From an uncultured Clostridium sp. (GTDB taxonomy: Bacteria > Bacillota > Clostridia > TANB77 > CAG-508): a DNA stretch of 46,978 nt. The translations under genes were made by a program, and so were the position numbers. Where the stretch lies: assembly GCA_946495655.1 (NCBI GenBank), contig CAMMDS010000010.1:1-46978 (forward strand). The letters are read 5' to 3'. Below the pieces are notes generated by a model. It worked only from the letters and a program-made list of their open reading frames with translations, searched no databases and was not told the origin of the DNA. Below are positions 9,947-19,829 of this stretch, one piece after another. The number at the start of each line of letters is the position of its first letter. The stretch's first letter is position 1.

Positions 9947-12238
9947 TTACATTGATTCTTTTTTTATCTTTTTACTTGCTTTTTTACCTGTTTTAAACTG
10001 GTTATATTTTTCTAATAGACTATTTATTTCTACTCCATCTACTTCTTCCATTAGCTTAAATCTATTTTCATTTAATCCAGTTGCATATTTATGATTACTT
10101 CTATAAGCATCTTTTATATTAGATTTATAATATTCTAAGTTTTCATTTATATTGCCGAATAACTCATTTCCTTTGTCTGTATTAATTCTTATCATTGAAA
10201 TACCATTATTTTTTCTAGCAAATTTTGGCATTATCTTTTCTATTCCCCAGAAATCTCCTATAACAATATCAGATAAATCATTCACTCCAGCAAATTCACA
10301 ATTATAGCAAACTGGTCTTAAAATATTATTATTTGCAAATGCTCTGTTGTAATTGTTGTGCCATCCTAATTCTGAAAGTTCTTGTCCGTTTTCAAATTTT
10401 ACTTTTATTGTTCCTCCTCTTCCAGTTCCCCAGCCATTTGCTTTGTCTCTAAATTTAAAATCTACTACTTTAGATTTGTATTTTTCTTCTAAATATTTTA
10501 TATATAATCTAAATACTTTTGGTGATGCAACACCATGACACAAGATTTCTACTAAGTATAAATTATCATAATCTTTATTTAGATATGTTTTTAATGCTTT
10601 AATTTGACATGGATTTCCAGTAAATAATACTTTTCTTCCTTGCTCTAATTTTTCTTTTACTCGTGGCTTGATGTCTCCTACTTCTGCTGCTACATATTTA
10701 GCTCCTCTAAATGCTTCACATTCTTCTTCATTCTCTGCAATCGCATATTCTGCCACCATATTTTTATTATACTTAACTCCAACAACTACGCCTTTTTGAG
10801 AAAGTATGTATTTATATAATGCTGTAAATGTACCTCCTGAAGTACTATTTTTAAGAATTTCTGCATTCTTATATGCAGCTGCATATACTAAAGGATATTC
10901 TTCCTTTTTCTCTTTCTTCATTTCTTTTCTATAAATACAATTTTTCTCACACAAACCACATTTAATACATTTCTCTTTATCAATCTTTGGATATTTAAAT
11001 CCTTCTTCGTCTTCTACCATTTCTATTGCATGTACTGGGCAAATGTCTCTACATAGTTCACATCCATAGCAATTGAATTTATTCTTGGTGTTAAAATAAT
11101 TTTCTTTATGCTTATCTGGTACTTCACCATATATTGCATTATTTAAAAATTCTATAGATTTTTTTCTTTCATCCAATAATCTTTTCTTTACATCTTTGTA
11201 ATCAATTTTTAGAGTATCTAGTTTTGGCATTATTCTAACATCTTCTACCAAATGATTAGAAAGTCCAGCTATTTCTAATAGATTTTGCATTCTTGCAGGT
11301 CTTTTAGAATGTGGTATTGTTATAAAATCTTTTTCATAAATTAAAGAAAATACTGTAGCGTGGAATGAGTTGGTTACCACAAATTTAGCATTATCTATTA
11401 CACTAATAAATTGCTCAGGTCTTTCATGGAACTGTCCTGCTAATTCATTTTCAAAAAGTCCTTTTTCTCTATTATGTACAATTGGTAATTTTAACAATCT
11501 TGACACTTGATCTGCTATTTCATAAGTTTTATCATCTTTTCCTATAAAATGTACATAGATATATTCTTTTCCTTTATATGATGTATCAATTTTATACTTA
11601 TCATAAACTTCTTTATCTAATAATAATGTAGGGTCTAAAACTCTAGTTACCGGCTTATCTGTTACTTCTTTTAGAGTTTCTATCATAGCTTCTTCTCTAA
11701 CAGATATGAAGTCAAAATTTTCTAAGTATCTTTTATAAAATACTATATATTTTTCTGGTAACTCATCACTTCCTAAACTTGCTGCATATGAAATTCTTCT
11801 AGCATTTTTATTTCCAAATTCCAAGAAGTATGCTGGTTTAAATCCTTTTGTTATTTCTGTGTTCCATATTTGGTCTGAACCAGCTATTAATACATCATAT
11901 TGCAAAAAATCCTTTTGAATTTCTGGTAAAGTTTTATATGGTTTTGTAGTATGTAATACATTATTAATAAAATACTCAAAATTTTTGCTTTTTTCTACTT
12001 TCCATTTCTGATTGATATTCATTGAAAAGAACTTTTTTACTTTTCTCAATCCTCTTACTAATTTAGGTCCTTTTCTTTTTACATTATATAATTTATATAC
12101 ATTATCAATTTCTTTTGGTCTATAATTAATTACATCAACTTCTAATCCCAAACTTTTTAAGTATTCTTGCATAGCAAATACTTGTAAAACAGCTCCGTAA
12201 TTATGTGCACTATTAAAAGTTACAATACCTGCTTTCAT
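9947..12238 (-). CDS. polysaccharide pyruvyltransferase fused to F420 hydrogenase/dehydrogenase beta-type iron-sulfur protein
   Basis: Two enzymes in one chain of about 763 residues. Residues 1-380 form a polysaccharide pyruvyltransferase-like domain (TFNSAHNYGAVLQ at the start, GSDQIWN, VVTNSFHATVFSLI), which would transfer pyruvate from phosphoenolpyruvate onto sugar residues as a ketal. A two-cluster ferredoxin segment follows (CYGCELCRDICP, then CIKCGLCEKNC). The last 300 residues match the FrhB/FdhB beta-subunit fold (STSGGTFTAL, FTGNPCQIKAL, ILCHGVASP, GDFWGIEK). Such fusions and adjacent pairs recur in surface polysaccharide loci of clostridia and Bacteroides; the redox role is unknown. 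I prefer the second ATG (12238), because GAAAGG touches the first one at 12247. Confidence 0.85.
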   Translation of the reverse strand: MKAGIVTFNSAHNYGAVLQVFAMQEYLKSLGLEVDVINYRPKEIDNVYKLYNVKRKGPKLVRGLRKVKKFFSMNINQKWKVEKSKNFEYFINNVLHTTKPYKTLPEIQKDFLQYDVLIAGSDQIWNTEITKGFKPAYFLEFGNKNARRISYAASLGSDELPEKYIVFYKRYLENFDFISVREEAMIETLKEVTDKPVTRVLDPTLLLDKEVYDKYKIDTSYKGKEYIYVHFIGKDDKTYEIADQVSRLLKLPIVHNREKGLFENELAGQFHERPEQFISVIDNAKFVVTNSFHATVFSLIYEKDFITIPHSKRPARMQNLLEIAGLSNHLVEDVRIMPKLDTLKIDYKDVKKRLLDERKKSIEFLNNAIYGEVPDKHKENYFNTKNKFNCYGCELCRDICPVHAIEMVEDEEGFKYPKIDKEKCIKCGLCEKNCIYRKEMKKEKKEEYPLVYAAAYKNAEILKNSTSGGTFTALYKYILSQKGVVVGVKYNKNMVAEYAIAENEEECEAFRGAKYVAAEVGDIKPRVKEKLEQGRKVLFTGNPCQIKALKTYLNKDYDNLYLVEILCHGVASPKVFRLYIKYLEEKYKSKVVDFKFRDKANGWGTGRGGTIKVKFENGQELSELGWHNNYNRAFANNNILRPVCYNCEFAGVNDLSDIVIGDFWGIEKIMPKFARKNNGISMIRINTDKGNELFGNINENLEYYKSNIKDAYRSNHKYATGLNENRFKLMEEVDGVEINSLLEKYNQFKTGKKASKKIKKESM

Positions 12239-12270
12239 ATATTTCATCCTTTCGATTTGTTTTGCTTAAC

Positions 12271-14244
12271 TTATTTAAATATTGCTTCATATTCTTCTCT
12301 TACTTTTTGATTATGTGCTTTTGCATCGAAATTCATACATTTAACTTTTCCATTCATGAAATCATTCATTCCTTGTAAAATTCCTTCTTCACTATTTTCA
12401 ACTAAAGTTCCATTATATTTTTTCATAAAACCTCTTGGTCCTTTAACATCTGTAGAAATACAAGGTATTCCACATGTATCAGCTTCAAGCAAAGCTAGTC
12501 CCAATGCTTCATAGAATGAAGATAATATAAATAAATCACATCTTTTTAGTATAGGGAATGGATTATCTATATTTCTGATAAGAATTACATTATATCTGCA
12601 ATCCAATCTTTTTATATATTCTAATAATTCTTCATATAATTTTCCATAACCTCCAATTATAATAAGAATCGAATTATTATTTTTCATATAAAATTTATTA
12701 AAAGCATCTATTAATCTTTTTTGTCCTTTTTCTGGAGAAAATCTACCAATATTAATAAACTTAGTATAATCCATATCTAGTAGCTTTTTTAATATATTTT
12801 CACTTACATTTGAAAGAGTTTTATCATTAAATTTAATTTCTCCATTCATTTTCTTTAATATAGATTTAAAGTCATGTGCATTTTCAACAACTACTATATT
12901 ATCATCTCTACCACTAATTTTTTTAATTGAACCTACTATATCTTCTGATACAGCTACAACTTTATCATAATTGTTATATGCTTCTTTAAGTGTTTTATAG
13001 TGTTGATTTCCTTTACCTTTTACTTCAGACACCATATCGCTATGTACAAATATAGCTCTCTTTGCATTAAATCTTTGTAATAAACCTGTTACTGTTTTTT
13101 CATAACCAGTAAAATGTATTACTTTATCAAATTTAGCATTTCCAAAAAGTCTAATGACTTCTCTTTTATATAATCTATCTATATATTTCCTTACAAATCT
13201 TGTATTTATATTGAATTTATAAAACAATACATATGCTATTGTTTCTCTGAATGAATAAATAAATCCACTTGAAATAGGGAATACATCCATATTAGCTGGT
13301 AATTTTTTAAGTCTTAATGGATTATGTTTAATAGCTGCTTGTCTAAAACAAAAACTAATATTTTCTTTTTCTAAATCAATTGCATTTAATAATGATAAAA
13401 GAGATGATGTTATACCATTTAATGCCAATGTAGAACCATATATTAGTGTATTATCTTTCCCATTATGTTTTAATTTTTCTGGTTTTACATATTTTGATTC
13501 TTTTCCTTCTAATACATAATCTACCAAAGCTTTTGGTGCTTCTATGTTATCATATGTACAGAATTTCTTTAAAAACTCTGCATCATCATAATTCTTAGGT
13601 GTATTTATTTCATTTAATAATTCCTTTGGTGTATAAGTCTTTGGAAATGGTAATTCATTTAATGAATAATAAAATCCTCTTGAACTCATATATTCTTCTT
13701 CATCATATGTATATAGAGCAATTTTCTTTTTAGTATTTGCAAAATCAAAGAAAACACTTGAATAATCTGTTACTAAAACATCTGCTATATTTAATACTTC
13801 ATATGCTTCCATTCCACTTGGGAAATTTTTAATGTGTTTAAAATCTCCAAATTTTAAATCTTTTTGAACTAAAATATGCATTTTTACATAAAATACTTGA
13901 TCATCTCTTAGATTTTCTTCCATATATCTCATTAGTTCAATTATTTCTTTAAATTGCTCATCTTGTTTTTTCTTAGTCATTAATCCACGCCATGTTGGCA
14001 TATATACTATTACTTGCTTGTTTTCTAATTTTAATTTTTTTCTAACATTTTTTTCTGATTCTCTATCAAAAAATATTGCATTTCTAGGATAACCTGCATT
14101 TAATATAGTACCATTATATAGATTTTCCAATCCATATGCAGTTATCATCTTTTCTTTCATTTCATCATTAGGATATACTAAATAATCAGCAAACATGAAA
14201 TTCCTTTTTACATTTCCGAATAGCATACTTTCTATCCATAACAT
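12271..14244 (-). pseudogene. C-terminal part of a frameshifted CDP-glycerol glycerophosphotransferase-GT4 fusion
   Basis: The first 250 or so residues continue a CDP-glycerol glycerophosphotransferase: FGNVKRNFMFADYLVYPND, VIVYMPTWRG, DVLVTDYSSVFFDFANT. The remaining ~400 residues are a GT4 glycosyltransferase (NIGRFSPEKGQKRLIDAF, SSFYEALGLALLEADTCGIP, the EX7E-type donor region). The catalytic N-terminal part is in another frame at 14186-14662, so this frame probably lacks a start of its own: its first ATG (14244) has no good ribosome binding site and yields residues (MLWIESML) not expected in the family. A single +1 shift near 14218 would join the two into about 796 residues. It could be a sequencing error, a recent mutation, or programmed shifting. 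Confidence 0.75.
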
Positions 14245-14662
14245 CTTGCCCCATTTGTTTTAATGGTGTTCCATGCCAAGTATTTGTATAAATCTGCCCT
14301 TCTCTTTTAGTAAACTCCATTGGAAATGATGTATCATTAAATAAATATTTTGCTGTAGCCAAAGCTTTATAATATTCAAAAGATTTATGTATAATTATTT
14401 CTACATTTTCTATTTTATGTTGTTTTAGCATTTTTGTAAAAACATTAACTTTTCCACTATTAGCTGATAACTTTATTTTAAATTGTTTATGATTTAATGC
14501 TATTTCTTTTAATTCGTAAAACATGTTACTTGCAATGTCTTCCCCTTGTTTTGATTCTATTAATACTACTTTTTCTTCTATTGGTTTTTTATAGTAACAT
14601 TTTAAATAATAAATATGCTTTATTCTATTTGCTATACTGCTTTTTATCTTTTTAAGTTTCAT
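14186..14662 (-). pseudogene. N-terminal part of the frameshifted CDP-glycerol glycerophosphotransferase-GT4 fusion
   Basis: 158 residues with the diagnostic glycerophosphotransferase motif NTWHGTPLKQMG at about residues 125-136, which carries the catalytic His of the TagB/TagF family. It then runs DVMDRKYAI and goes out of frame into RKCKKEFHVC and a stop. Removing one base (the C at plus-strand complement 14218) turns the continuation into IGNVKRNF, exactly what the family shows at this place. The start is sound: AAGGAG seven bases before the ATG and two bases after the previous gene. The upstream start and the downstream motifs make a single broken gene much more likely than two genes. Confidence 0.75.
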
Positions 14663-14664
14663 TC

Positions 14665-15921
14665 TTAATCTCCTTGCTTAATAATTGTATTTATCACCCT
14701 TTTACTTGCATTACCATCATCCAAATAATTATATTTTTCATTAAATCTTTTGTATTTTTCGTCATGCTCCACATCGTAATTTACTTGTTTAATCGCTTCT
14801 AACAAATCTTTTTCATTTTCTACTATTGCTCCAGGCAATTCTTCTAAATCAAGATAAAATCCATTTGATTCATCTCTATAATGTTCCAAATCATACATAT
14901 AGAAAATCATTGGTCTATGTAGATTTGCGAAATCAAAAAATACACTTGAATAATCTGTTATCAAAAAATCTGTTATAATATATAACTCATTTATATCATC
15001 AATATCAGATACATCATATACAAAGCCTTTGTATTTTTCAAAATCAAAAACATTTGCTATAAAATAGTGTGGTCTAAATAGAACAATATATTCTTCTCCT
15101 ATTTCTTTTTGAAGTTTCTCAAAATCAATTTCTTCTTTATATACATAGCCTACTCCAGTTTGATGTTGGTTAGCTCTATATGTAGGAGCATAGAGTATTA
15201 TTTTTCTTTCATCATTTTCTATTCCTAGCTTTTCCTTTATTTTTTGCTCATCTTCTTTAGTATAATTGAACAAAAAATCATTTCTTGGATAGCCCTCTTC
15301 TATAATAATATTTTCTTTACCTATTTCCTTTAGATTCCATGCTGATATAAATTTTTCACTTGCGAATCTAGAAGGTGATAGAAAATATGAAAACTTTGAT
15401 GCTTCAATTCTATACCTTTTTTTCATTCCTTTTAATGTATTTAATTGATTATCAAAATGAATTAAATCACAGCCTAATCTTTTTAGTGGTGTTCCATGCC
15501 AACATTGCACAAAAACTTGATTTTTCTTTGGATATAAATAATCTGGAATTTTGTAATTAAAAATCCAATACTTTGCTTGTGCTAAGTATTTTTCATATTG
15601 CTTTGAAAGATGTTTTACTATAATTGTATTTTTATTATTTTCTAAAAATTTATATTTTTCTACATTTCTAAATGACCATATGAATTTATAATCTTCAAAT
15701 TCAGGATTATTTATCATATATTCATAAATAGCTTTTGGACTACAAGAATATAATTTTCCATTAAATGAACAAAATATAATAATTTTGTTATCCACTTTTT
15801 GTCCTACTGTATTTAATTTATATCTAATTTTCTTTAAAAAGTTAATTGTGTTCCTCATTATATTACGCAAAAAAACACTTTTCTTAGATATTCCATAAGC
15901 TGTTTTCTTTATTACGTTCAT
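14665..15921 (-). CDS. CDP-glycerol glycerophosphotransferase family protein (TagF/TarF-like)
   Basis: Transfers glycerol phosphate (or a related polyol phosphate) from CDP-glycerol to a growing wall polymer at the cytoplasmic face of the membrane. Motifs: VQCWHGTPLKRLGCDL (catalytic His), IILYAPTYRANQ, VLFRPHYF, ITDYSSVFFDFA and the Asp/His-rich YMYDLEHYRDESNGFYLD. An N-terminal amphipathic and basic stretch would bind the membrane. At 418 residues it is close to the single-domain TagB/TarF type, shorter than the long polymerase TagF. AAAGGA precedes the ATG. It is separated by two bases from the next gene (the frameshifted fusion). Whether it is primase or polymerase cannot be told. Confidence 0.88.
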   Translation of the reverse strand: MNVIKKTAYGISKKSVFLRNIMRNTINFLKKIRYKLNTVGQKVDNKIIIFCSFNGKLYSCSPKAIYEYMINNPEFEDYKFIWSFRNVEKYKFLENNKNTIIVKHLSKQYEKYLAQAKYWIFNYKIPDYLYPKKNQVFVQCWHGTPLKRLGCDLIHFDNQLNTLKGMKKRYRIEASKFSYFLSPSRFASEKFISAWNLKEIGKENIIIEEGYPRNDFLFNYTKEDEQKIKEKLGIENDERKIILYAPTYRANQHQTGVGYVYKEEIDFEKLQKEIGEEYIVLFRPHYFIANVFDFEKYKGFVYDVSDIDDINELYIITDFLITDYSSVFFDFANLHRPMIFYMYDLEHYRDESNGFYLDLEELPGAIVENEKDLLEAIKQVNYDVEHDEKYKRFNEKYNYLDDGNASKRVINTIIKQGD

Positions 15922-15971
15922 TAGTATTTCCTTTCAACATCATCAACTATTTTTTTATTTTATAACAAAAT

Positions 15972-17126
15972 CTACTTTTTTTCAACCTTTTTCATCTTAT
16001 CAATTACATAATCTTTTATTCTTTTACTATTATTTGTATCTATCGTTTCAACATATTTTTCTCTAAATCTTGCTAATTCATCATAATCATAAGTATCATT
16101 CTCTATCATTTTTATTATTTCATTTATATCTTTTCTAGTACTGTTTTTCATCTCCATTTGTAAATCTACATTTGTTCCTCTTTTACGTTTATATTTATCA
16201 ATATCATATACATAAAAGAATAACGGTTTATTTAATGTAGATATTTCAAAAGCAATTGCTGAATAATCAGTAATAATATAATCTGCAAATTTTATTAAAT
16301 CAAATGTACTATATTTATTGCTAACAATATACTCATCATCTACTTCTGTTTGATCTAATGGATGCATGCGTATTATCAAATTATATTTTTCTTTATTCAC
16401 AGCTTGGATTATTTTACTAACATCTATAGTTTCATTTCTTCTAAATGTAGGAACATATAAAATGTTTTTCTTATTTTTTAGTTTTGGATATTCTTCTTTA
16501 AGCTCTTTTATTTTATTTTCTATTTCATTATTCTTTCCTAGTATGTAATCAATTCTTGGCATTCCCCATACTTTAATTTTATCAATATCTGTATTAAATG
16601 CTTCAGCATATATCTTCCTAGTAGCTTCACTCGTACAAGTTACACAAGTATAATTTGCATGCATTTTCATTATTTTAGCTATTTTACTTGTAGTTCCTTC
16701 ACCCTTGTTCAAGCATTGGTATCCAAACTTTTTAATTGCTCCCATAGCATGCCAAATTTGAATGATTTCCGTTCCTTTTTTATGCTTCAAAGCACTAATT
16801 GGAATATTATATCCATCAATAATGCATACTTTTGATGTTGCAATATGACACATACACTTTATTATATAAAAGCAATATATAAATTTACCAAATAAATCTT
16901 TCGGTATCTTTTTGCATAAAACTTTTATTTGTAATTTTTCTATATCATCATTTTTTTCTAATTCTTCTTTGATTAATTTAAAATCAAGATTTATACTATT
17001 TGATTGTCTGCTAAGCAACAAAACCTTATTTTTATTCTGCTTAGTAAATAGCTTTATGAAAAAATACAAAACTTGCATTCCTATTTTTCCTATATGCAGA
17101 ACTAATGAAATAATAAAAATTTTCAT
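15972..17126 (-). CDS. CDP-glycerol glycerophosphotransferase family protein (TagB-like)
   Basis: A diverged family member. The His motif is IQIWHAMGAIKKFGYQ, which is WHAMGA instead of WHGTPLK and is typical of TagB-like and ribitol-type relatives. Then come NILYVPTFRRNE, LIIRMHPLDQ, ITDYSAIAFEI and YVYDIDKYKRKRGTNVDL. 384 residues, with an N-terminal hydrophobic stretch that may be membrane-associated. The Shine-Dalgarno (AGGAG) is about 13 bases from the ATG, farther than usual. It lies two bases downstream of the epimerase gene at 17129. As a TagB-like protein it may add the first glycerol phosphate (priming), but this is inference from the motif type. Confidence 0.85.
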   Translation of the reverse strand: MKIFIISLVLHIGKIGMQVLYFFIKLFTKQNKNKVLLLSRQSNSINLDFKLIKEELEKNDDIEKLQIKVLCKKIPKDLFGKFIYCFYIIKCMCHIATSKVCIIDGYNIPISALKHKKGTEIIQIWHAMGAIKKFGYQCLNKGEGTTSKIAKIMKMHANYTCVTCTSEATRKIYAEAFNTDIDKIKVWGMPRIDYILGKNNEIENKIKELKEEYPKLKNKKNILYVPTFRRNETIDVSKIIQAVNKEKYNLIIRMHPLDQTEVDDEYIVSNKYSTFDLIKFADYIITDYSAIAFEISTLNKPLFFYVYDIDKYKRKRGTNVDLQMEMKNSTRKDINEIIKMIENDTYDYDELARFREKYVETIDTNNSKRIKDYVIDKMKKVEKK

Positions 17127-17128
17127 GT

Positions 17129-18109
17129 TTACTTTATTTCTCCTCTTTCTTTATACCATTCTATTGTATCTTTTATCGTCTCCTCTAAGTTTCTTACACT
17201 ATACCCAAGTTCTTTTTGAGCTTTTTCTATTGAAAAATTATGATTTGTGCCTGTTGTATATACAGCATATGATGTAAATAATGGTTTTTCATTTACAATT
17301 TTATAAAATAACTCTGAAAAAATCCCAGTAATATATGCAAACCATCTAGCAATTACAAATTTAGGAGCTTTTTTTTCTGTAAGTTTCTCTATAATAGCCA
17401 TTAAATCTTTTATTGTTATACTTTGTCCTGCTAGAATGTAGCATTCTCCTGGTTTTCCTTTTTCGGCTGCAAGTATTATTCCATTTGAAACATCTCTTAC
17501 ATCTACAAAGTTATAACCACCTTTTAAAGTTGCCTTCATACGCCCATTTGCACAGTCTATAATAAGTTGTCCCATATTTGATTTTATATATTCATATGGT
17601 CCTATTACACCAGAAGGATGTGTAATAATAACCTCTAAATCCTCTGAATTTGAATTTAATATGTAATTTGTTGCTTCAGCCTTTGATTTAGCATAAGTAC
17701 CTTTAACCAATTTTGGACTAAACTCTCTAGTCTCTGTAATAACTCCTCCTTTTTCTGGAATAGCATGCACAGAACTTGTGTATACTAATCTTTTTACATG
17801 ATCCATCTTACAAGCTGCTACTACATTTTTGCTACCATTTACATTAACTTCATGTACTTTTCTTTTATTTCCACTTCCAATTTCTATTATTCCCGCTAAG
17901 TGAAATACAATTTCAGCTCCTTCAAAAGCTTTTACTAGAGTTTCTAGTTTCGTAACATCTCCATATACAATTTTAGTATTTAAATCTTTTAAAATTTCTC
18001 CATCTTTTTCACTCAAAGCAAGAGATGTTACGTCATATCCTTTATTTATTAAATCTCTAACTAATACATTTCCAATATGGCCTGTTGCTCCTGTTACTAC
18101 TACTTTCAT
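17129..18109 (-). CDS. NAD-dependent epimerase/dehydratase (extended SDR)
   Basis: Extended short-chain dehydrogenase of 326 residues. The N-terminal nucleotide-binding motif is VTGATGHIGNVL (TGxxGxxG) and the catalytic Tyr-Lys pair is in TYAKSKAEA. It lacks obvious specificity signatures of GalE or RmlD and resembles dihydroflavonol reductase-like or NSDHL-type SDRs. It is the first gene of the operon ending at 7844, so a role in a sugar or lipid precursor of the polymer is plausible but unproven. AAGGAG lies 12 bases before the ATG, directly after the stem of a GGGGACAGAC-type hairpin. Confidence 0.8.
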   Translation of the reverse strand: MKVVVTGATGHIGNVLVRDLINKGYDVTSLALSEKDGEILKDLNTKIVYGDVTKLETLVKAFEGAEIVFHLAGIIEIGSGNKRKVHEVNVNGSKNVVAACKMDHVKRLVYTSSVHAIPEKGGVITETREFSPKLVKGTYAKSKAEATNYILNSNSEDLEVIITHPSGVIGPYEYIKSNMGQLIIDCANGRMKATLKGGYNFVDVRDVSNGIILAAEKGKPGECYILAGQSITIKDLMAIIEKLTEKKAPKFVIARWFAYITGIFSELFYKIVNEKPLFTSYAVYTTGTNHNFSIEKAQKELGYSVRNLEETIKDTIEWYKERGEIK

Positions 18110-18129
18110 TTGTCTATCGATCTCCTTTT

Positions 18130-18200
18130 GAGAAATTGGGGACAGACCCTAATTTCTCATTTTTTCTGTGTGAGAAATCGGGGTCTGTCCCCAATTTCTC
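18130..18200. repeat. pair of inverted GGGGACAGAC-core hairpins
   Basis: Two 29-base hairpins, at 18130-18158 and 18172-18200, face each other in opposite orientation. Each has outer arms GAGAAATT/AATTTCTC around a GGGGACAGACCCC-like core; the first has CCCT and the second ATCGGGG, single changes that weaken pairing. Together they can also form one large cruciform. They hold the stop codon of the SDR gene at 18199 and sit just ahead of the ribosome binding site of the next gene. Confidence 0.75.
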
Positions 18201-18990
18201 ATTTTCTTTTTCTTCTTTGTATGTGGTATGCTACGCTTTCTAATATACAGTCTGGTAAGCATTTTGAAAAAAATCTAACACATTTATTGGTAAACCCTGG
18301 TACTATTATTAGTTTTCCCCTTAGGGTTTTATCTATACCATATTTTGCTACTTTTTCACTTGACATACTTGGTGCTTTAAATATTACATTTGCTACATTA
18401 TTAAAGTTTGTATCTGTTGGACCAGGGCACAATATACTAAGTTTGACTTTAGAGCCACTCTTTTTTAATTCTTTGCTAACAGCTCTGGTAAATCTAATTA
18501 CATAAGATTTCGATGCATAATATGCTGCCATAAGAGGTCCTGGCTCCATTCCTGCTATTGAAGCCACATTTAAGATATGACCATTATTCTTTTTTACCAT
18601 ATCTTGCAAATATAGTTTAGTTAATATATGCACTGCAGTTATATTTGTATTTATTAAATCAATTTCACTTTCTAAATCTATTTTAGTAAATTCTCCAAAT
18701 ACTCCAAAACCAGCATTATTTATTACTAAATCCAACTCAATATTTTTTGTTTTTTCATATAAATCAAAGCAATTTTCTTCATTACTTAAATCTTCACTTA
18801 TTATCAATATTTCTTTTTTATTATCAGTGTCATTGTTATTACTATGGTTTTCATTTTGCAATTCTTGTTTTAACTTTTTTAAGCCTTCTTCATTTCTTGC
18901 TACTATTACTAAATTATATCCTAATTTATATAAATATCTTGACATATCTCTTCCTATACCAGAAGATGCTCCTGTAATTAAAGCCCACAT
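18199..18990 (-). CDS. short-chain dehydrogenase/reductase (classical SDR, 263 aa)
   Basis: Classical SDR oxidoreductase using NAD(P)H. TGASSGIGRDMS near the N-terminus is the TGxxxGIG cofactor motif, NNAGFGVFGEF is the NNAG structural motif, and YYASKSYV holds the catalytic Tyr-x-x-x-Lys with the upstream Ser in NVASIAGMEPG. Substrate unknown; the arrangement resembles the DltE/YqjQ-like group. The Asn/Asp/Lys-rich insert near residues 45-60 (ENHSNNNDTDNKKE) is unusual and probably a surface loop. GAAAGG lies six bases before the ATG. A GGGGACAGAC hairpin at its stop probably ends transcription. Confidence 0.88.
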   Translation of the reverse strand: MWALITGASSGIGRDMSRYLYKLGYNLVIVARNEEGLKKLKQELQNENHSNNNDTDNKKEILIISEDLSNEENCFDLYEKTKNIELDLVINNAGFGVFGEFTKIDLESEIDLINTNITAVHILTKLYLQDMVKKNNGHILNVASIAGMEPGPLMAAYYASKSYVIRFTRAVSKELKKSGSKVKLSILCPGPTDTNFNNVANVIFKAPSMSSEKVAKYGIDKTLRGKLIIVPGFTNKCVRFFSKCLPDCILESVAYHIQRRKRK

Positions 18991-19234
18991 ATTTTACCTT
19001 TCACCTTTAAATTAATTTATCTGTGTTGTTTTATTATTAAATAATTAATGTTTATTTTATATGTTAGTTTTTACATAAAATCTTCTTTATATACTAGAAA
19101 ACATATGCTTAATCTAGCGTTACCATTTTCCTATTTATTTCTTTTTTGATTTTTTAAAATATATCATATATTACTAGATTTATCAACATTTTATTGAAAA
19201 TACTGGCAAATAATATTGCAGTATATCATATAAT

Positions 19235-19345
19235 TCAATAAAATTTGAGGGAGTCGAATACAGTGATGCTTTTATATTTCACTGTATTCGACTCCCTGTC
19301 TTTCCTCTCTACTATTTCAATACTTTCGTGTTCTTCTATTTTCAT
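19235..19345 (-). CDS. possible small ORF (36 aa), paralogous to the one at 24145
   Basis: A 36-codon frame beginning MKIEEHESIEIVERKDRES, with AAAGGG seven bases before the ATG. Its central IEIVER and following charged segment match a second tiny frame at 24145-24210 (MSTENIEIVER and an RERERE run). The C-terminal half is encoded inside the perfect hairpin 19248-19297, giving an odd, partly palindromic peptide. It is hydrophilic, with no signal or membrane segment. Function unknown, and it could still be chance, but two similar start regions with ribosome binding sites argue for translation or a common origin. Confidence 0.35.
   Translation of the reverse strand: MKIEEHESIEIVERKDRESNTVKYKSITVFDSLKFY
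19248..19297. terminator. strong 19-bp perfect hairpin
   Basis: AGGGAGTCGAATACAGTGA pairs perfectly with 19279-19297 across a 12-base loop. No T run follows in either direction, so it is more likely a palindromic repeat or a structured 3' end than a classical rho-independent terminator. It lies downstream of the yolD gene. Apart from the small frame 19235-19345, nothing else is seen in 18991-19503. Confidence 0.5.
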
Positions 19346-19503
19346 TTGTTTTCCCTTTCTATTCTACTTAAAACTATATAATTTTATCATTCACTTTTAT
19401 TATCAAAAACTTAACTATTTTTCTTATTTAATCCATTTTCATTTTACCATATTATTTTATTTTTGCAACACTTTTTTGTTTTAAATTTAAGTAAGAAGAC
19501 TTA

Positions 19504-19812
19504 CTAAAAAAGTTGAATATCTATAATATCACATGTGCTTATAACCTCATCATTTATTCGGATTTTCTTTTTAATATAATCTATGTTTGTTATTTTTCCT
19601 TGTATCTCAATATATCTTTTATTTTTATAATATTTAACTTTTACTAAACTATTTTTATCTATTTTATTCCATTCTTCTTGTAACCTAATATAACTCTCTT
19701 CGGTTAATTCTTTTTTATCATCATATTTTATTTGTTTTTCACTTAATGCCTCTTGAAATCCTTTCAAAGCATCAAACGGAAGAAATTGCTTTGCCCTACT
19801 GGCTCTAGTCAT
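19504..19812 (-). CDS. YolD-like protein (translesion polymerase partner)
   Basis: 102 residues. The N-terminal TRASRAKQFLPFDALKGFQEAL is the hallmark of the YolD-like family, which is encoded next to UvrX/UmuC-type Y-family polymerases in Firmicutes and has been proposed to serve as a UmuD-like partner. It lies 18 bases after the polymerase gene (19830), with GAAAGGAG before its ATG, so the two form one operon under the LexA-box promoter at 21132-21170. Biochemical role unknown. Confidence 0.85.
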   Translation of the reverse strand: MTRASRAKQFLPFDALKGFQEALSEKQIKYDDKKELTEESYIRLQEEWNKIDKNSLVKVKYYKNKRYIEIQGKITNIDYIKKKIRINDEVISTCDIIDIQLF

Positions 19813-19829
19813 AATAATTTTCTCCTTTC

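Noticed and set aside
14186..14244. Programmed +1 frameshift
   Set aside because: No slippery sequence or stimulatory structure is evident; mutation or sequencing error is simpler.
18077..18505. Plus-strand frame between the two SDR genes
   Set aside because: Shadow of two SDR genes and the hairpins between them.
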